Shown here piece after piece: positions 46,448 through 55,267 of a stretch of DNA of 64,000 nt. The notes beneath the pieces are model-generated. The model searched no databases, was not told where the DNA came from, and saw only the letters and a program-made list of their open reading frames with translations. The DNA is from Aquabacter sp040755535 (GTDB taxonomy: Bacteria; Pseudomonadota; Alphaproteobacteria; Rhizobiales; Xanthobacteraceae). The DNA lies in the NCBI GenBank assembly GCA_040755535.1, contig JBFMAV010000003.1, forward strand, positions 1 through 64,000. Direction: 5' to 3'. The translations under genes were made by a program, and so were the position numbers. Every line of letters starts with the position of its first letter. The first letter of the stretch is position 1.

Positions 46448-47740
46448 TTATTTCCGGGCGGGCGGCGGATCGCGCGGGGGGATCAAATCCTCGATCAGCG
46501 TCTTCGGCAGGATCAGCCCGAACGCCATCGCCACCAGGATGGCGCCCGCATTGGTGCCGTTCACCATGGCCGCGAGCAGCAGGGACGAGGCCTCGGCGGC
46601 GGGCGCGCCCACCAGTTGGAGGAGATTGTCGCACATCCGGAACACGAAGGAGCCGGGCACCAGCGACACCACCGAGGCGAAGGCCACCGCCGCGAACGGC
46701 AGATGCAGCCGGTTGGCGAGCGGCGTCACCACGAGACCGACGAACAGGCAGGCGAGGAAGGCGGAGAGGGCAAGGCTCGATCCCGCCGCCTGCGCTGCCC
46801 AATGCAGCGCGTGGCCCCCCATGCCCACCGCCATGGGGAAGGGCAGCATGCGCCAGGGCATGGAAAAGAAGGTGCCATAGGCCGCGACCGCAAGCCCGGC
46901 GGAGAGCATGTCCACGAGCAGGGGCACATCGTCCGAGCCGCCTGTCAGGGGCAGGTTCCGCCCGCCGGAGGACAGGCCGGAAATGAGCCCGATGGAAATC
47001 AGCAGGATGACGATTCCGCCATAGGCGAGCCGCGCGCCGCCCAGCGGCAGGCGCAGATGGGCGACATCCAGCGTGCCGTTCAGCAGATGCGGGCCGGGCA
47101 CCAGCACCATGCAGGGGCACAAGGCGATGAGGAACACCGATTCCGGCGGCAGGAAGATCGCGGAGGCGGAGGCCGCGAGCCCGGCGAGGAAGGCCGCGCC
47201 CAGGGGCTGGGGGAGCGGGCTTGCAAAGGTGTGCGCCAGACCGCGCCGCAGGCAGGCGCCGGCGAAGGCGCTGGCGAGGATGATGAGCAGCACGCGCCAG
47301 TCCGTGGCGCCGCCGATCACCGCAAGCGCCGCCGCGCCGAGCGCGGCGAAGCTTGCGAACCGCAGCAGCGAGACCGGGGGCAGATGGGAGATCACGGTGA
47401 GCCGCGCGCGCGCATCCGCAACGCTCATGGTGCCGGCGCAGACCCGGTCCACCAGATGCAGGGTCTCCATGACCTTGTGCATTTCAACGCCCGCCGGCGC
47501 CAGCGCCAGAACCATGATCTGGTCGGACCCGTCCCGTTCCAGGATGCGCAGCGTGAACTCGCCCCAACGGGCCGTCACCTCGAAGGAGAAGCCCAGCGCC
47601 TTGCCGAGCCGGACCACCGCATGGATGGTCCGCTCGGTGGTCTGGCCGTTGGTGAAGAGGAGGCGCGCCGTGCCCTCCACCAAAGCGAGCGCCTCGGCGC
47701 GGTCGGCGGGCGCCGCGCCGGCCGGGACACCCCCCGCCAT
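46448..47740 (-). CDS. ThrE / YjjPB-family exporter (fused DUF1212-DUF3815)
   Basis: The 430-residue protein has a soluble N-terminal part (about 1-125) with LLFTNGQTTERTIHAVVRLGKALG, then about ten hydrophobic helices. FLIALCPCMVLVPGPHLLNG and VSLVPGSFVFRMCDNLLQL are the two repeated PGxxL-type motifs of the family. ThrE exports threonine/serine in corynebacteria, while the split E. coli pair YjjP-YjjB exports succinate. Its start lies one base after the maeA stop on the same strand, so a C4-dicarboxylate role is the better guess here. Confidence 0.88.
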   Translation of the reverse strand: MAGGVPAGAAPADRAEALALVEGTARLLFTNGQTTERTIHAVVRLGKALGFSFEVTARWGEFTLRILERDGSDQIMVLALAPAGVEMHKVMETLHLVDRVCAGTMSVADARARLTVISHLPPVSLLRFASFAALGAAALAVIGGATDWRVLLIILASAFAGACLRRGLAHTFASPLPQPLGAAFLAGLAASASAIFLPPESVFLIALCPCMVLVPGPHLLNGTLDVAHLRLPLGGARLAYGGIVILLISIGLISGLSSGGRNLPLTGGSDDVPLLVDMLSAGLAVAAYGTFFSMPWRMLPFPMAVGMGGHALHWAAQAAGSSLALSAFLACLFVGLVVTPLANRLHLPFAAVAFASVVSLVPGSFVFRMCDNLLQLVGAPAAEASSLLLAAMVNGTNAGAILVAMAFGLILPKTLIEDLIPPRDPPPARK

Positions 47741-47741
47741 G

Positions 47742-49367
47742 TCAGACCGCCGGATAGGCGGGCTGGTAGGCCAGGGCCTCGATATGGGCGGCGATGTCGT
47801 CCGGGCGCGGCACGCGGGCGAGGCCCTTGTCGAAGATGCGCTCGGCGATGCGCGCCGCCACGTGCAGCGAGGCTTTGCGGATGTCGTGCTGGGGCGGATA
47901 GATCAGGCCCTTGTCCAGGTCGTCCTGCGTCACCAGTTCCGCCACCGCCTGCGCGGCGACGATGAACATGTCCTCGGTGACGCGGGTGGCCTGGGTGGCC
48001 AGCACCGCCATGCCCATGGCCGGGAAGATATAGACATTGTTGCCCTGGCCGGGGACGAAGGTCTTGTCGCCGAACGTGACCGGCGGGAACGGGCTGCCCG
48101 AGGCGAAGATCGCCTGCCCGTTGGACCATTTATAGGCCTCTTCCGCCGTGCATTCCGAACGCGAGGTGGGATTGGAATAGGGGAAGATGATGGGCCGCGC
48201 ATTGATGCGCGACATGGCCTCGATCACGGCCTGGTTGAACAGCTTGGGCACCGTGGACACGCCGATGATGGCGGTGGGCTTGATCTGCTCGATGGCCTCG
48301 ACGAAGGAGGTCACCAGCTCATGGTCGTGGGCGAACGGCTTCTGGAATTCCGCGAGGTCGGTGCGCGACTTCACCATGAGACCGTTGACGTCGAACAGCC
48401 AGTTGCGCGCGCGGCCTTGATCGATGGCCAGGCCCTCCAGCACCATGGCCTCGCTGATCAGTTCCGCGATGCCGGTGGCCGCCGAGCCGCCGCCCAGGAA
48501 CAGGAAGGTCTGGTCGGTGAGCTTCTGCTTGGAGATGCGCAGCGCGCCATAGATGCCCGCGACCGCGACCGCCGCCGTGCCCTGGATGTCGTCATTATAG
48601 GTGCAGGTGCGGTCCTTGTAGCGTTCCAGGATCGGCACCGCATTGATATTGGCGAAGTCCTCCCATTGCAGGCAGCATTTGGGATAGAGCTCGGTGATGG
48701 CGGTGACGAATTCCTCGATGAAGGCGTCATAGTCGGCGCCCCGCACGCGGTGCTGGCGCAGGCCGAGATAGAGCGGGTCGTCCAGATATTGCGGGTTGTT
48801 GGTGCCCACATCCAGCGTGATGGGCAGGGTCAGCTCCGGCGGCACGCCGGCACACACGGTATAGAGGGCGAGCTTGCCCACCGGGATGCCCATGCCGTTC
48901 ACGCCGAGATCGCCGAGACCCAGGATGCGCTCGCCGTCCGTGACGACAATGAAGCGCACGTCCTTCTGCGGCCAGTTGCCGAGGATCTGCTTGATCCGCC
49001 CCTTGGCGGTGATGGGCAGGTACATGCCCCGGCTCGCCCGCAGCACATGGTCGAACTTCTGGCAGGCCTCGCCCACGGTGGGGGTATAGACCAGCGGCAT
49101 GAAGGTCGCTGGGTCGGACTGGAGCACGGCGTAATAGAGCGTCTCGTTGCGCGCCTGAAGGTCGCTCAGCAGCAGGTATTTCTGGAGGTCGTTGTCCAGC
49201 GTTTCCAACTGGAGATGGACGCGCGCGACCTGGGTCTCCAGCGTGTCGGCGACCGGCGGCAGCAGGCCTTCAAGGCCGAGCCGCGCGCGGTCCTCCACGG
49301 GGAAGGCGCTGCCGCGATTGAGGACGGGATCGTGCAGGAGGGCAGGCCCGGTGAGCGATGCGGACAT
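47742..49367 (-). CDS. maeA: NAD-dependent malic enzyme
   Basis: The 541-residue enzyme oxidatively decarboxylates malate to pyruvate. VYTPTVGEACQ, the conserved GLGDLGVNGMGIPVGKL, the catalytic Lys segment, YNDDIQGTAAVAVAGIYGAL (metal-binding Glu/Asp) and the NAD site FLFLGGGSAATGIAELI are all present, with FPYSNPTS later. The length and single-domain form match MaeA, not the phosphotransacetylase-fused MaeB. It sits between fumC and the ThrE-like exporter on one strand. Confidence 0.95.
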   Translation of the reverse strand: MSASLTGPALLHDPVLNRGSAFPVEDRARLGLEGLLPPVADTLETQVARVHLQLETLDNDLQKYLLLSDLQARNETLYYAVLQSDPATFMPLVYTPTVGEACQKFDHVLRASRGMYLPITAKGRIKQILGNWPQKDVRFIVVTDGERILGLGDLGVNGMGIPVGKLALYTVCAGVPPELTLPITLDVGTNNPQYLDDPLYLGLRQHRVRGADYDAFIEEFVTAITELYPKCCLQWEDFANINAVPILERYKDRTCTYNDDIQGTAAVAVAGIYGALRISKQKLTDQTFLFLGGGSAATGIAELISEAMVLEGLAIDQGRARNWLFDVNGLMVKSRTDLAEFQKPFAHDHELVTSFVEAIEQIKPTAIIGVSTVPKLFNQAVIEAMSRINARPIIFPYSNPTSRSECTAEEAYKWSNGQAIFASGSPFPPVTFGDKTFVPGQGNNVYIFPAMGMAVLATQATRVTEDMFIVAAQAVAELVTQDDLDKGLIYPPQHDIRKASLHVAARIAERIFDKGLARVPRPDDIAAHIEALAYQPAYPAV

Positions 49368-49468
49368 GGGGGTCTCTTCTGTGGCAGGCCCGTCGTCGGG
49401 ACGGGGAAGGGCGGAAGGGGCGGCGGGAGCGCCGGGTCCGGCCCTCCCGCCATCGAGACAGGGAAGGC

Positions 49469-50878
49469 TCAGGCGTCTTCCTGCGCCACGTAGGGCTTCA
49501 CCATCTTGGAGGGGTCCACCACCCGGTGGAATTCCTCCTCGGTGACATAAGCGAGGTCGAGCGCCGCTTCCTTCAGGGTGAGGTCGTTGTCCATGGCGTG
49601 GTGGGCGATCTTGGAGGCCTTGTCGTAGCCGATCACCGGGGCGAGCGCCGTCACCAGCATCAAGGAGCGGTCCACATATTCCTGGATCTTCTTGAGGTTG
49701 GGCTTGGTGCCCTCCACCAGGAACTTGCGGAAATTGATGCAGCCGTCCGTCGCGATCGTGATGGAATGGCAGATATTGTGGATCATCAGCGGCTTGTAGA
49801 CATTCATCTCCAGATAGCCGCTGGCCCCGCCGAAACCGACGGCCACGTCGTTGCCCATCATCTGCACGGCGATCATGGTGAGCGCCTCGGCCTGGGTCGG
49901 GTTCACCTTGCCGGGCATGATGGAGGAGCCGGGCTCGTTCTCCGGGATGATCAGTTCCGCAAAGCCCGCGCGCGGGCCGCAGGACATGAGGCGGATGTCG
50001 TTCCCGATCTTGTAGAGCGAGGCGGCGAGGGTGCGCAGCGTGCCGGAGAACTGCACCAGCGCGTCATGGGCGCCCTGGACCGTGAACTTGTTGGGCGCGG
50101 TGATGTAGGGCAGGCCGGTGAGGCTGGCGATCTCGCCCGCCACCGCCTCGGCAAAGCCGGGCGCCGCATTGATGCCCGTGCCGACCGCCGTGCCGCCCAG
50201 CGCAAGGCGATACACCCCGATGAGCGCGTGCTCGATGCGCTCCAGATCGTCGGTCAGCATGCCCGCATAGCCGGACCATTCCTGTCCGAGCGTGAGCGGC
50301 GTCGCATCCTGCATGTGGGTGCGGCCGATCTTGACGATGTCCGCCCATTCCTCCGCCTTCGCGGCGATGGCGTCGCGCAGCGCGGCCACCGCCGGCATGA
50401 GGCGCGAGGTGGCGTTGACGCCCACCGCGATATGCATGGCGGAGGGAAAGCTGTCGTTGGACGACTGGGACATGTTGACGTGGTCGTTGGGATGGACCGG
50501 CGTCTTGCTGCCGATGGCCGTGCCCGCGAGTTGACAGCAGCGGTTCGAGACCACCTCGTTCACGTTCATGTTGAACTGGGTGCCGCTGCCGGTCATCCAG
50601 ACGTGCAGCGGGAACATGTCGTGATGCTGGCCGGCAAGGATTTCATCGCAGACCGCGGTGATCAGCTTGAACTGCTCGTCCGGCAGGCGCCCGCCCTTGT
50701 GGTTGGCGGCGGCCGCGCCCTTCTTCAGCGTCGCATAAGCGGTGATCATCTCACGCGGGATCAGGTCCTTGCCGATGCTGAAATGCTCCAGCGAACGCTG
50801 CGTCTGCGCGCCCCAGAGCTTGTCCGCGGGAACCTGAACTTCGCCCAGGCTGTCGGTTTCGGTGCGCATCTCGGTCAC
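49469..50878 (-). CDS. fumC: Class II fumarate hydratase
   Basis: The 469-residue iron-independent fumarase interconverts fumarate and malate. Signature GSSIMPGKVNP is near residue 318, and the second active-site elements TGSGTQFNMNVNEV, HVNMSQSSNDSFPSAMH and GRTHMQDATPLTLGQE are complete, with the fumarase-type rather than aspartase-type spacing. GTG 50878 is chosen because AGAGG lies about six bases upstream; ATG 50869 is the alternative. With maeA and the ThrE-like gene it forms a leftward C4-acid group that diverges from paaA. Confidence 0.95.
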   Translation of the reverse strand: MTEMRTETDSLGEVQVPADKLWGAQTQRSLEHFSIGKDLIPREMITAYATLKKGAAAANHKGGRLPDEQFKLITAVCDEILAGQHHDMFPLHVWMTGSGTQFNMNVNEVVSNRCCQLAGTAIGSKTPVHPNDHVNMSQSSNDSFPSAMHIAVGVNATSRLMPAVAALRDAIAAKAEEWADIVKIGRTHMQDATPLTLGQEWSGYAGMLTDDLERIEHALIGVYRLALGGTAVGTGINAAPGFAEAVAGEIASLTGLPYITAPNKFTVQGAHDALVQFSGTLRTLAASLYKIGNDIRLMSCGPRAGFAELIIPENEPGSSIMPGKVNPTQAEALTMIAVQMMGNDVAVGFGGASGYLEMNVYKPLMIHNICHSITIATDGCINFRKFLVEGTKPNLKKIQEYVDRSLMLVTALAPVIGYDKASKIAHHAMDNDLTLKEAALDLAYVTEEEFHRVVDPSKMVKPYVAQEDA

Positions 50879-51030
50879 GGGAGCCTCTTCGCGGGTTTTG
50901 AGGAACATACGGCCGGAACATGTGGGGCAAGGCTTGCCTGAGGGATGCAACTGCTTTGTGACGCATAAGGCAAGCGAAATCAGGGACTTTGCCGGCTTTC
51001 GGATCCCATATGGCGGCGGTCGTGAGCTAA

Positions 51031-51076
51031 TATGTTACAAAAAAGAATTGAGCCGCTCCATTTTGTCACATATAGT
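51031..51076 (+). promoter_or_regulatory. paaA promoter with flanking inverted-repeat operator
   Basis: A sigma70-type promoter reads TTGAGC (51048-51053), 17 bases, TATAGT (51071-51076). It is embraced by TATGTTACAAAA (51031-51042) and TTTTGTCACATA (51061-51072), inverted copies matching at 11 of 12 positions, 30 bases apart centre to centre. One copy covers the -10 box. A repressor bound to both would block transcription; PaaX, encoded nearby, is the obvious candidate. Confidence 0.7.
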
Positions 51077-51100
51077 GGTTCCAACATAGGGAGGAGCCGC

Positions 51101-52090
51101 ATGTACACTCAGGCCCTGAACGCCAATCCGGACCATTCCGAGCGGGTCATTGAGGATGCCGCGCTGATGGCGCGCTTCCAGGAGCGCATCGACGACGAGG
51201 ATCGCATCGAGCCCAATGACTGGATGCCGGCGGCCTATCGCAAGACGCTGACGCGGCAGATTTCCCAGCATGCCCACTCCGAGATCATCGGCATGCTGCC
51301 GGAGGGAAACTGGATCACCCGCGCGCCCTCGCTGCGCCGCAAGGCGGCCCTGCTCGCCAAGGTGCAGGATGAGTGCGGGCACGGCCTCTATCTCTATGCG
51401 GCTGCGGAAACGCTCGGCACCTCGCGCGAGGAACTGGTGGACCAGCTCCTCTCGGGCAAGGCGAAATATTCCTCCATCTTCAATTATCCGACCCTGACCT
51501 GGGCGGATATCGGCGCCATTGGCTGGCTGGTGGACGGCGCGGCGATCATGAACCAGATCCCGCTCTGCCGCTGCTCCTACGGGCCGTATGCCCGCGCCAT
51601 GATCCGCGTGTGCAAGGAGGAGTCCTTCCACCAGCGCCAGGGCTACGAGATCATGCTCACCCTCGCCAAGGGCACGCCCGAGCAGAAGGACATGGCGCAG
51701 GACGCGCTGAACCGCTGGTGGTGGCCCTGCCTGATGATGTTCGGCCCGCCGGATGCGGCGAGCCAGCATTCCGACCAGTCCACCAAGTGGAAGATCAAGC
51801 GCTTCTCCAATGACGAACTGCGCCAGAAGTTCGTGGATGCCACCGTGCCCCAGGCCCATTATCTCGGCCTGACGCTCCCCGACGCCGATCTCAAGTTCAA
51901 CGAAGAGACTGGCCATTGGGAGTACGGCACCATCGATTGGGACGAGTTCAAGCAGGTGATCGCCGGCAACGGTCCCTGCAACCGCGACCGCATGGCCGCG
52001 CGCCGGCAGGCGCACGAGGACGGCGCCTGGGTGCGCGAGGCGGCGCTCGCCTTCGCCGAGAAGCGCCGCGCCCAATCCGCCGCCGCCTGA
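51101..52090 (+). CDS. paaA: Phenylacetyl-CoA epoxidase catalytic subunit PaaA
   Basis: The 329-residue di-iron subunit forms the 1,2-epoxide of phenylacetyl-CoA. The ferritin-like ligands are in KVQDECGHGLYLY (ExxH) and CKEESFHQRQGYE (ExxH), with Glu in the first helices. ITRAPSLRRKAALLAK and FNYPTLTWADIG are PaaA-specific. GGGAGGAG precedes ATG 51101, about 18 bases after the predicted transcription start. Expressed as first gene of paaABCDE; PaaC is its structural partner and PaaE supplies electrons. Confidence 0.97.
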   Translation: MYTQALNANPDHSERVIEDAALMARFQERIDDEDRIEPNDWMPAAYRKTLTRQISQHAHSEIIGMLPEGNWITRAPSLRRKAALLAKVQDECGHGLYLYAAAETLGTSREELVDQLLSGKAKYSSIFNYPTLTWADIGAIGWLVDGAAIMNQIPLCRCSYGPYARAMIRVCKEESFHQRQGYEIMLTLAKGTPEQKDMAQDALNRWWWPCLMMFGPPDAASQHSDQSTKWKIKRFSNDELRQKFVDATVPQAHYLGLTLPDADLKFNEETGHWEYGTIDWDEFKQVIAGNGPCNRDRMAARRQAHEDGAWVREAALAFAEKRRAQSAAA

Positions 52091-52143
52091 ACCCAAGCGA
52101 GGCGCGCCCGCCGAGGCGCGCCCATCTCACGAGGAAACGCACC

Positions 52144-52431
52144 ATGACCGGCCAGATTATCCCCCTCTGGGAAGTCTTCATCCGTTCCCGAAACGGCCTT
52201 GCCCACAAGCATGTGGGTTCGCTGCACGCCCCCGATGCCACGCTGGCGCTCCAGTCCGCGCGCGATCTCTACACGCGGCGCGGCGAAGGGCTCTCCATCT
52301 GGGTCGTACCCTCCAATGCCATCACCGCCTCCGATCCGGCGGACAAGGGCATGATGTTCGAGCCCACGGCCTCGAAAATCTATCGCCACCCCACCTTCTA
52401 CGAAGTGCCCGACGAAGTCGGCCACATGTGA
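52144..52431 (+). CDS. paaB: Phenylacetyl-CoA epoxidase subunit PaaB
   Basis: The 95-residue protein has the PaaB motifs PLWEVFIRSRNGLAHKHVGS and ALQSARDLYTRRGEGLSIWVV, then MMFEPTASKIYRHPTFYEVP. It bridges PaaAC heterodimers and is needed for activity. It lies 53 bases after paaA. The 163-base gap to paaC is extremely GC-rich and may fold, but it holds no gene. Confidence 0.95.
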   Translation: MTGQIIPLWEVFIRSRNGLAHKHVGSLHAPDATLALQSARDLYTRRGEGLSIWVVPSNAITASDPADKGMMFEPTASKIYRHPTFYEVPDEVGHM

Positions 52432-52594
52432 GGACCGCGCCGCGCGGGTGGGGGGCGTGCGCGCCCTGACCTGCGGCATCGGGGCGGGAGCGCCCGGCAG
52501 CGGGCGAGGGGCCCGGCGCCCATGAGGCGCGGGCGAGCGTGCGCGCGCCGGGCGGTTCGGCGCGCCAAAGATCAAGATATTCAAGGGAAACACC

Positions 52595-53371
52595 ATGGCC
52601 GCAGCGTCCATCATTGTCGCCGAGACCCCGCTGGTCCGTTACCTGCTGCGCCGCGCCGACGACGCGCTGATCCTCGGCCATCGCCTCTCCGAATGGTGCG
52701 GCAAGGCCCCCATGATGGAAGAGGAGATGGCGCTCGCCAATATGGGCCTCGACCTGATCGGCCAGGCGCGTGCGCTCTATACCTACGCCGGAGAGGTGGA
52801 AGCCGCCGGGCGCGACGAGGATGCCTATGCCTATCTGCGCGACGTGCGCGGCTATGGCAATCTGCTGCTCGTGGAGCAGCCCAATGGCGATTTCGCCGCG
52901 ACCATGGTGCGCCAGCTCTTCTATTCCGCCTTCATCGATCCCTATTGGCGCGCCCTCATGGCGTCGCGCGACGCGACGCTCGCCGCCATCGCCGCCAAGG
53001 CGGAGAAGGAAAGCGCCTATCATGTGCGCCATTCCGCCGAATGGGTGATCCGCCTCGGCGACGGAACGCCGGAAAGCCATCGCCGCGCCCAGGACGCTTT
53101 GGACACTCTGTGGGCCTTCACCGGCGAGATGTTCGAGACCGATGCCGGCGAACAGTCCCTGATCGCGGAGGGCCTCGTGCCCGACCCGGCGGCGCTGCGC
53201 GCGGTCTGGCAGGAGAGCGTCGCCAAGGTGGTGGCGCAGGCCGGCCTCAAACTGCCCCAGGGCGGCTGGATGCAGAAGGGCGGGCGCACGGGCCAGCATT
53301 CCGAGCATCTCGGCCATCTTCTGAGCGACCTGCAATATATGCAGCGCGCCTTCCCCGGGGCGACCTGGTGA
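52595..53371 (+). CDS. paaC: Phenylacetyl-CoA epoxidase structural subunit PaaC
   Basis: The 258-residue ferritin-like subunit pairs with PaaA. Conserved blocks are LRRADDALILGHRLSEWCGKAPMMEEEMALANMGLDLIGQAR, YHVRHSAEWVIRLGDGTPESH and GRTGQHSEHLGHLLSDLQYMQR. The iron-ligand pattern of PaaA is incomplete, as normal for PaaC. AAGGGAAA precedes ATG 52595. Its TGA overlaps the paaD ATG by one base (TGATG). Confidence 0.95.
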   Translation: MAAASIIVAETPLVRYLLRRADDALILGHRLSEWCGKAPMMEEEMALANMGLDLIGQARALYTYAGEVEAAGRDEDAYAYLRDVRGYGNLLLVEQPNGDFAATMVRQLFYSAFIDPYWRALMASRDATLAAIAAKAEKESAYHVRHSAEWVIRLGDGTPESHRRAQDALDTLWAFTGEMFETDAGEQSLIAEGLVPDPAALRAVWQESVAKVVAQAGLKLPQGGWMQKGGRTGQHSEHLGHLLSDLQYMQRAFPGATW

Positions 53372-53874
53372 TGGACGCGGCGCTTCACGACGCGGAGGCG
53401 CTGCGCGGCGAAATCTGGCGCGTCGCCGGGGCGGTCACCGATCCGGAAATTCCGGTTCTGTCCATCGCGGATCTCGGCGTGCTGCGCGCCGTGGAGATCG
53501 TGGACGGGGCGATCGAGGTGGCGATCACGCCCACCTATAGCGGCTGCCCGGCCATGAACATGATCGCGCTGGAGATCGAGATCGCCCTCGCCAAGGCCGG
53601 GCTCGGCCCGGTGCGCATCAGGACCGTGCTCTCGCCCGCCTGGACCACGGACTGGATGAGCGAGGAGGGCCGCGCCAAGCTGCGCGCCTATGGCATCGCC
53701 CCGCCCGCCAAGGGGGGCGGCCGCCGCGCGCTGTTCGGCGAGGAAGAAGTGGCCTGCCCGCAATGCGGCTCCACCGAGACCGCGGAACTGGCGCCCTTCG
53801 GCTCCACCTCCTGCAAATCGCTGTGGCAGTGCAAGACCTGCCGCGAACCCTTCGATTATTTCAAATGCCACTGA
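53371..53874 (+). CDS. paaD: Phenylacetate degradation maturation protein PaaD
   Basis: The 167-residue protein has an N-terminal DUF59/MIP18-like domain (about 10-105) with VTDPEIPVLSIADLGVLR and YSGCPAMNMIALEIE. A C-terminal Cys-rich module (CPQCGSTE, CKSLWQCKTC) looks like a zinc or iron site. PaaD is thought to help Fe-S or di-iron assembly in the epoxidase system. It is coupled to both neighbours by one-base stop-start overlaps. Confidence 0.94.
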   Translation: MDAALHDAEALRGEIWRVAGAVTDPEIPVLSIADLGVLRAVEIVDGAIEVAITPTYSGCPAMNMIALEIEIALAKAGLGPVRIRTVLSPAWTTDWMSEEGRAKLRAYGIAPPAKGGGRRALFGEEEVACPQCGSTETAELAPFGSTSCKSLWQCKTCREPFDYFKCH

Positions 53875-55037
53875 TGGGTGACGCCATGCCCGCCTTAGAC
53901 CTGCCCGCCGCTGAACTGCCCGCCACCGAAGCCGCCGTCCCTCCCGTCTCGACGGGCACCAAGGCCGCGACCCCGAAATTCCACCGCCTCACGGTGCGCG
54001 ATGTGAAGCGCGAGACGCGCGATGCGGTTTCCATCGCCTTCGACGTGCCCGTGCATCTCACGGAGGATTTCGCCTTCGCGCCGGGCCAGTATCTCACCCT
54101 GCGCGCCATGGTGGAGGGCGAGGATGTGCGCCGCTCCTATTCCATCTGCTCCGGCCCGCTGGACGGGGAATTGCGTATCGCGGTGAAGCAGGTGGAGAAC
54201 GGCTTGTTCTCCGGCTGGGTGAACAGCGCGCTGAAGGCGGGCGACGAGCTGGAGGTCATGACCCCCACCGGGCGCTTCGGCCTCGCCGCCGCCGAGGACG
54301 GGCGCCTGCATGTGGGCTTTGCCGCGGGATCGGGCATCACGCCCATCCTCTCCATCGTGCGCGGCGTGCTCAGCCGCGAGCCCAACAGCCGCTTCTTCCT
54401 GTTCTACGGCAACAAATCCACCGGCGACATTCTCTTCCGCGAACAGCTGGAGGAGCTGAAGGACCGCTTCCTCGGCCGCCTCTCCGTCTTCCATGTCCTC
54501 TCCCAGGAGGAGCAGGACCTGCCCGTGCTGAACGGCCGCCTGGACGCCGAAAAGGCGCGCCTGCTGCTCACCGCCATGGTGCCGGCCGCCGCCGTCGACC
54601 ACGCCTTCGTCTGCGGCCCTTCGGGCATGATCGACGAACTGGAAGCGACGCTCCAGGCCCTGGGGCTTGGCGCCGAGCAGATCCATGTGGAGCGCTTCGT
54701 CTCCGCCCATGGCGGCAAGCCGCGCCCGAAGGCGGAGGTGAAGGCCGACGCCCCGCCCGCCCATCTCGCCGCCCTCATCGTCGATGGCAAACGCCGCGAA
54801 GTGGGCGTCGCGGAGGGCGAATCCATCCTCGATGCGGCGCTGCGCGCCGGCATGGACCTGCCTTTCGCCTGCAAGGGCGGCATGTGCTCCACCTGCCGCG
54901 CCAAGGTGGTGGAAGGCACCACCGAGATGGAGATGAACTATTCCCTCGAACCCTGGGAAGTGAAAGCCGGCTTCGTCCTCACCTGCCAGGCCCATCCCAC
55001 CAGCCCCCGCGTGGTGGTGGATTTCGACCAGATGTGA
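53874..55037 (+). CDS. paaE: Phenylacetyl-CoA epoxidase reductase PaaE
   Basis: The 387-residue reductase has a ferredoxin-NADP reductase-like part: FAD site RRSYSICSGP near 88-97 and NAD(P) site GFAAGSGITPILSI near 147. A C-terminal plant-type [2Fe-2S] ferredoxin (about 295-387) has CKGGMCSTC plus a later Cys in LTCQAHP. It passes NADPH electrons to PaaA. ATG 53874 overlaps the paaD stop; ATG 53886, with GGGTG upstream, is the alternative. Last paa gene in the window. Confidence 0.95.
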   Translation: MGDAMPALDLPAAELPATEAAVPPVSTGTKAATPKFHRLTVRDVKRETRDAVSIAFDVPVHLTEDFAFAPGQYLTLRAMVEGEDVRRSYSICSGPLDGELRIAVKQVENGLFSGWVNSALKAGDELEVMTPTGRFGLAAAEDGRLHVGFAAGSGITPILSIVRGVLSREPNSRFFLFYGNKSTGDILFREQLEELKDRFLGRLSVFHVLSQEEQDLPVLNGRLDAEKARLLLTAMVPAAAVDHAFVCGPSGMIDELEATLQALGLGAEQIHVERFVSAHGGKPRPKAEVKADAPPAHLAALIVDGKRREVGVAEGESILDAALRAGMDLPFACKGGMCSTCRAKVVEGTTEMEMNYSLEPWEVKAGFVLTCQAHPTSPRVVVDFDQM

Positions 55038-55267
55038 GGGGGGGCGTAAAGAGGGAATATCGTGCCTTCTTGCACCCGTGCATAGGAGCTCGGGTTGGTG
55101 GTCGCGATGTTGGGTCACCGCCTCGCCGAAGCCCACTAGACCGCGCGGCCTCCGGATCCAGGGTCCGATCCGTCGCCACGCGGTTTCCTCTCATCTCCAA
55201 CAGGCCGGCTCACCCTCGTGGGGTCGTTTTCACTGGTCACGGCCACGCCCGTGGGAGCACATACAGA
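55038..55267. other. Junction between the paa operon and the AT-richer polysaccharide cluster
   Basis: This 230-base stretch has no convincing ORF, tRNA or terminal repeat. Composition changes from GC-rich on the left to clearly more AT-rich beyond 55300. No terminator hairpin with a T tract was found after paaE. Confidence 0.5.

Noticed and set aside
44676..46880. Plus-strand frame of about 734 codons across the TetR gene, paaX and the start of the ThrE-like region
   Set aside because: It overlaps three clear genes in another frame, and its protein is Arg/Gly/Ala-rich with no domain. It is a composition artefact.
47073..49493. Very long plus-strand open frame (about 806 codons) opposite maeA and the ThrE-like gene
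   Set aside because: It is antisense to two well-recognised genes, has Arg/His/Gln-rich low-complexity protein and no ribosome site. Long antisense frames are common in GC-rich DNA.
55038..55267. tRNA or attachment site at the island boundary
   Set aside because: No cloverleaf, TTCGA-type T-arm or direct repeat of useful length was found by eye; a covariance-model tRNA search would settle it.
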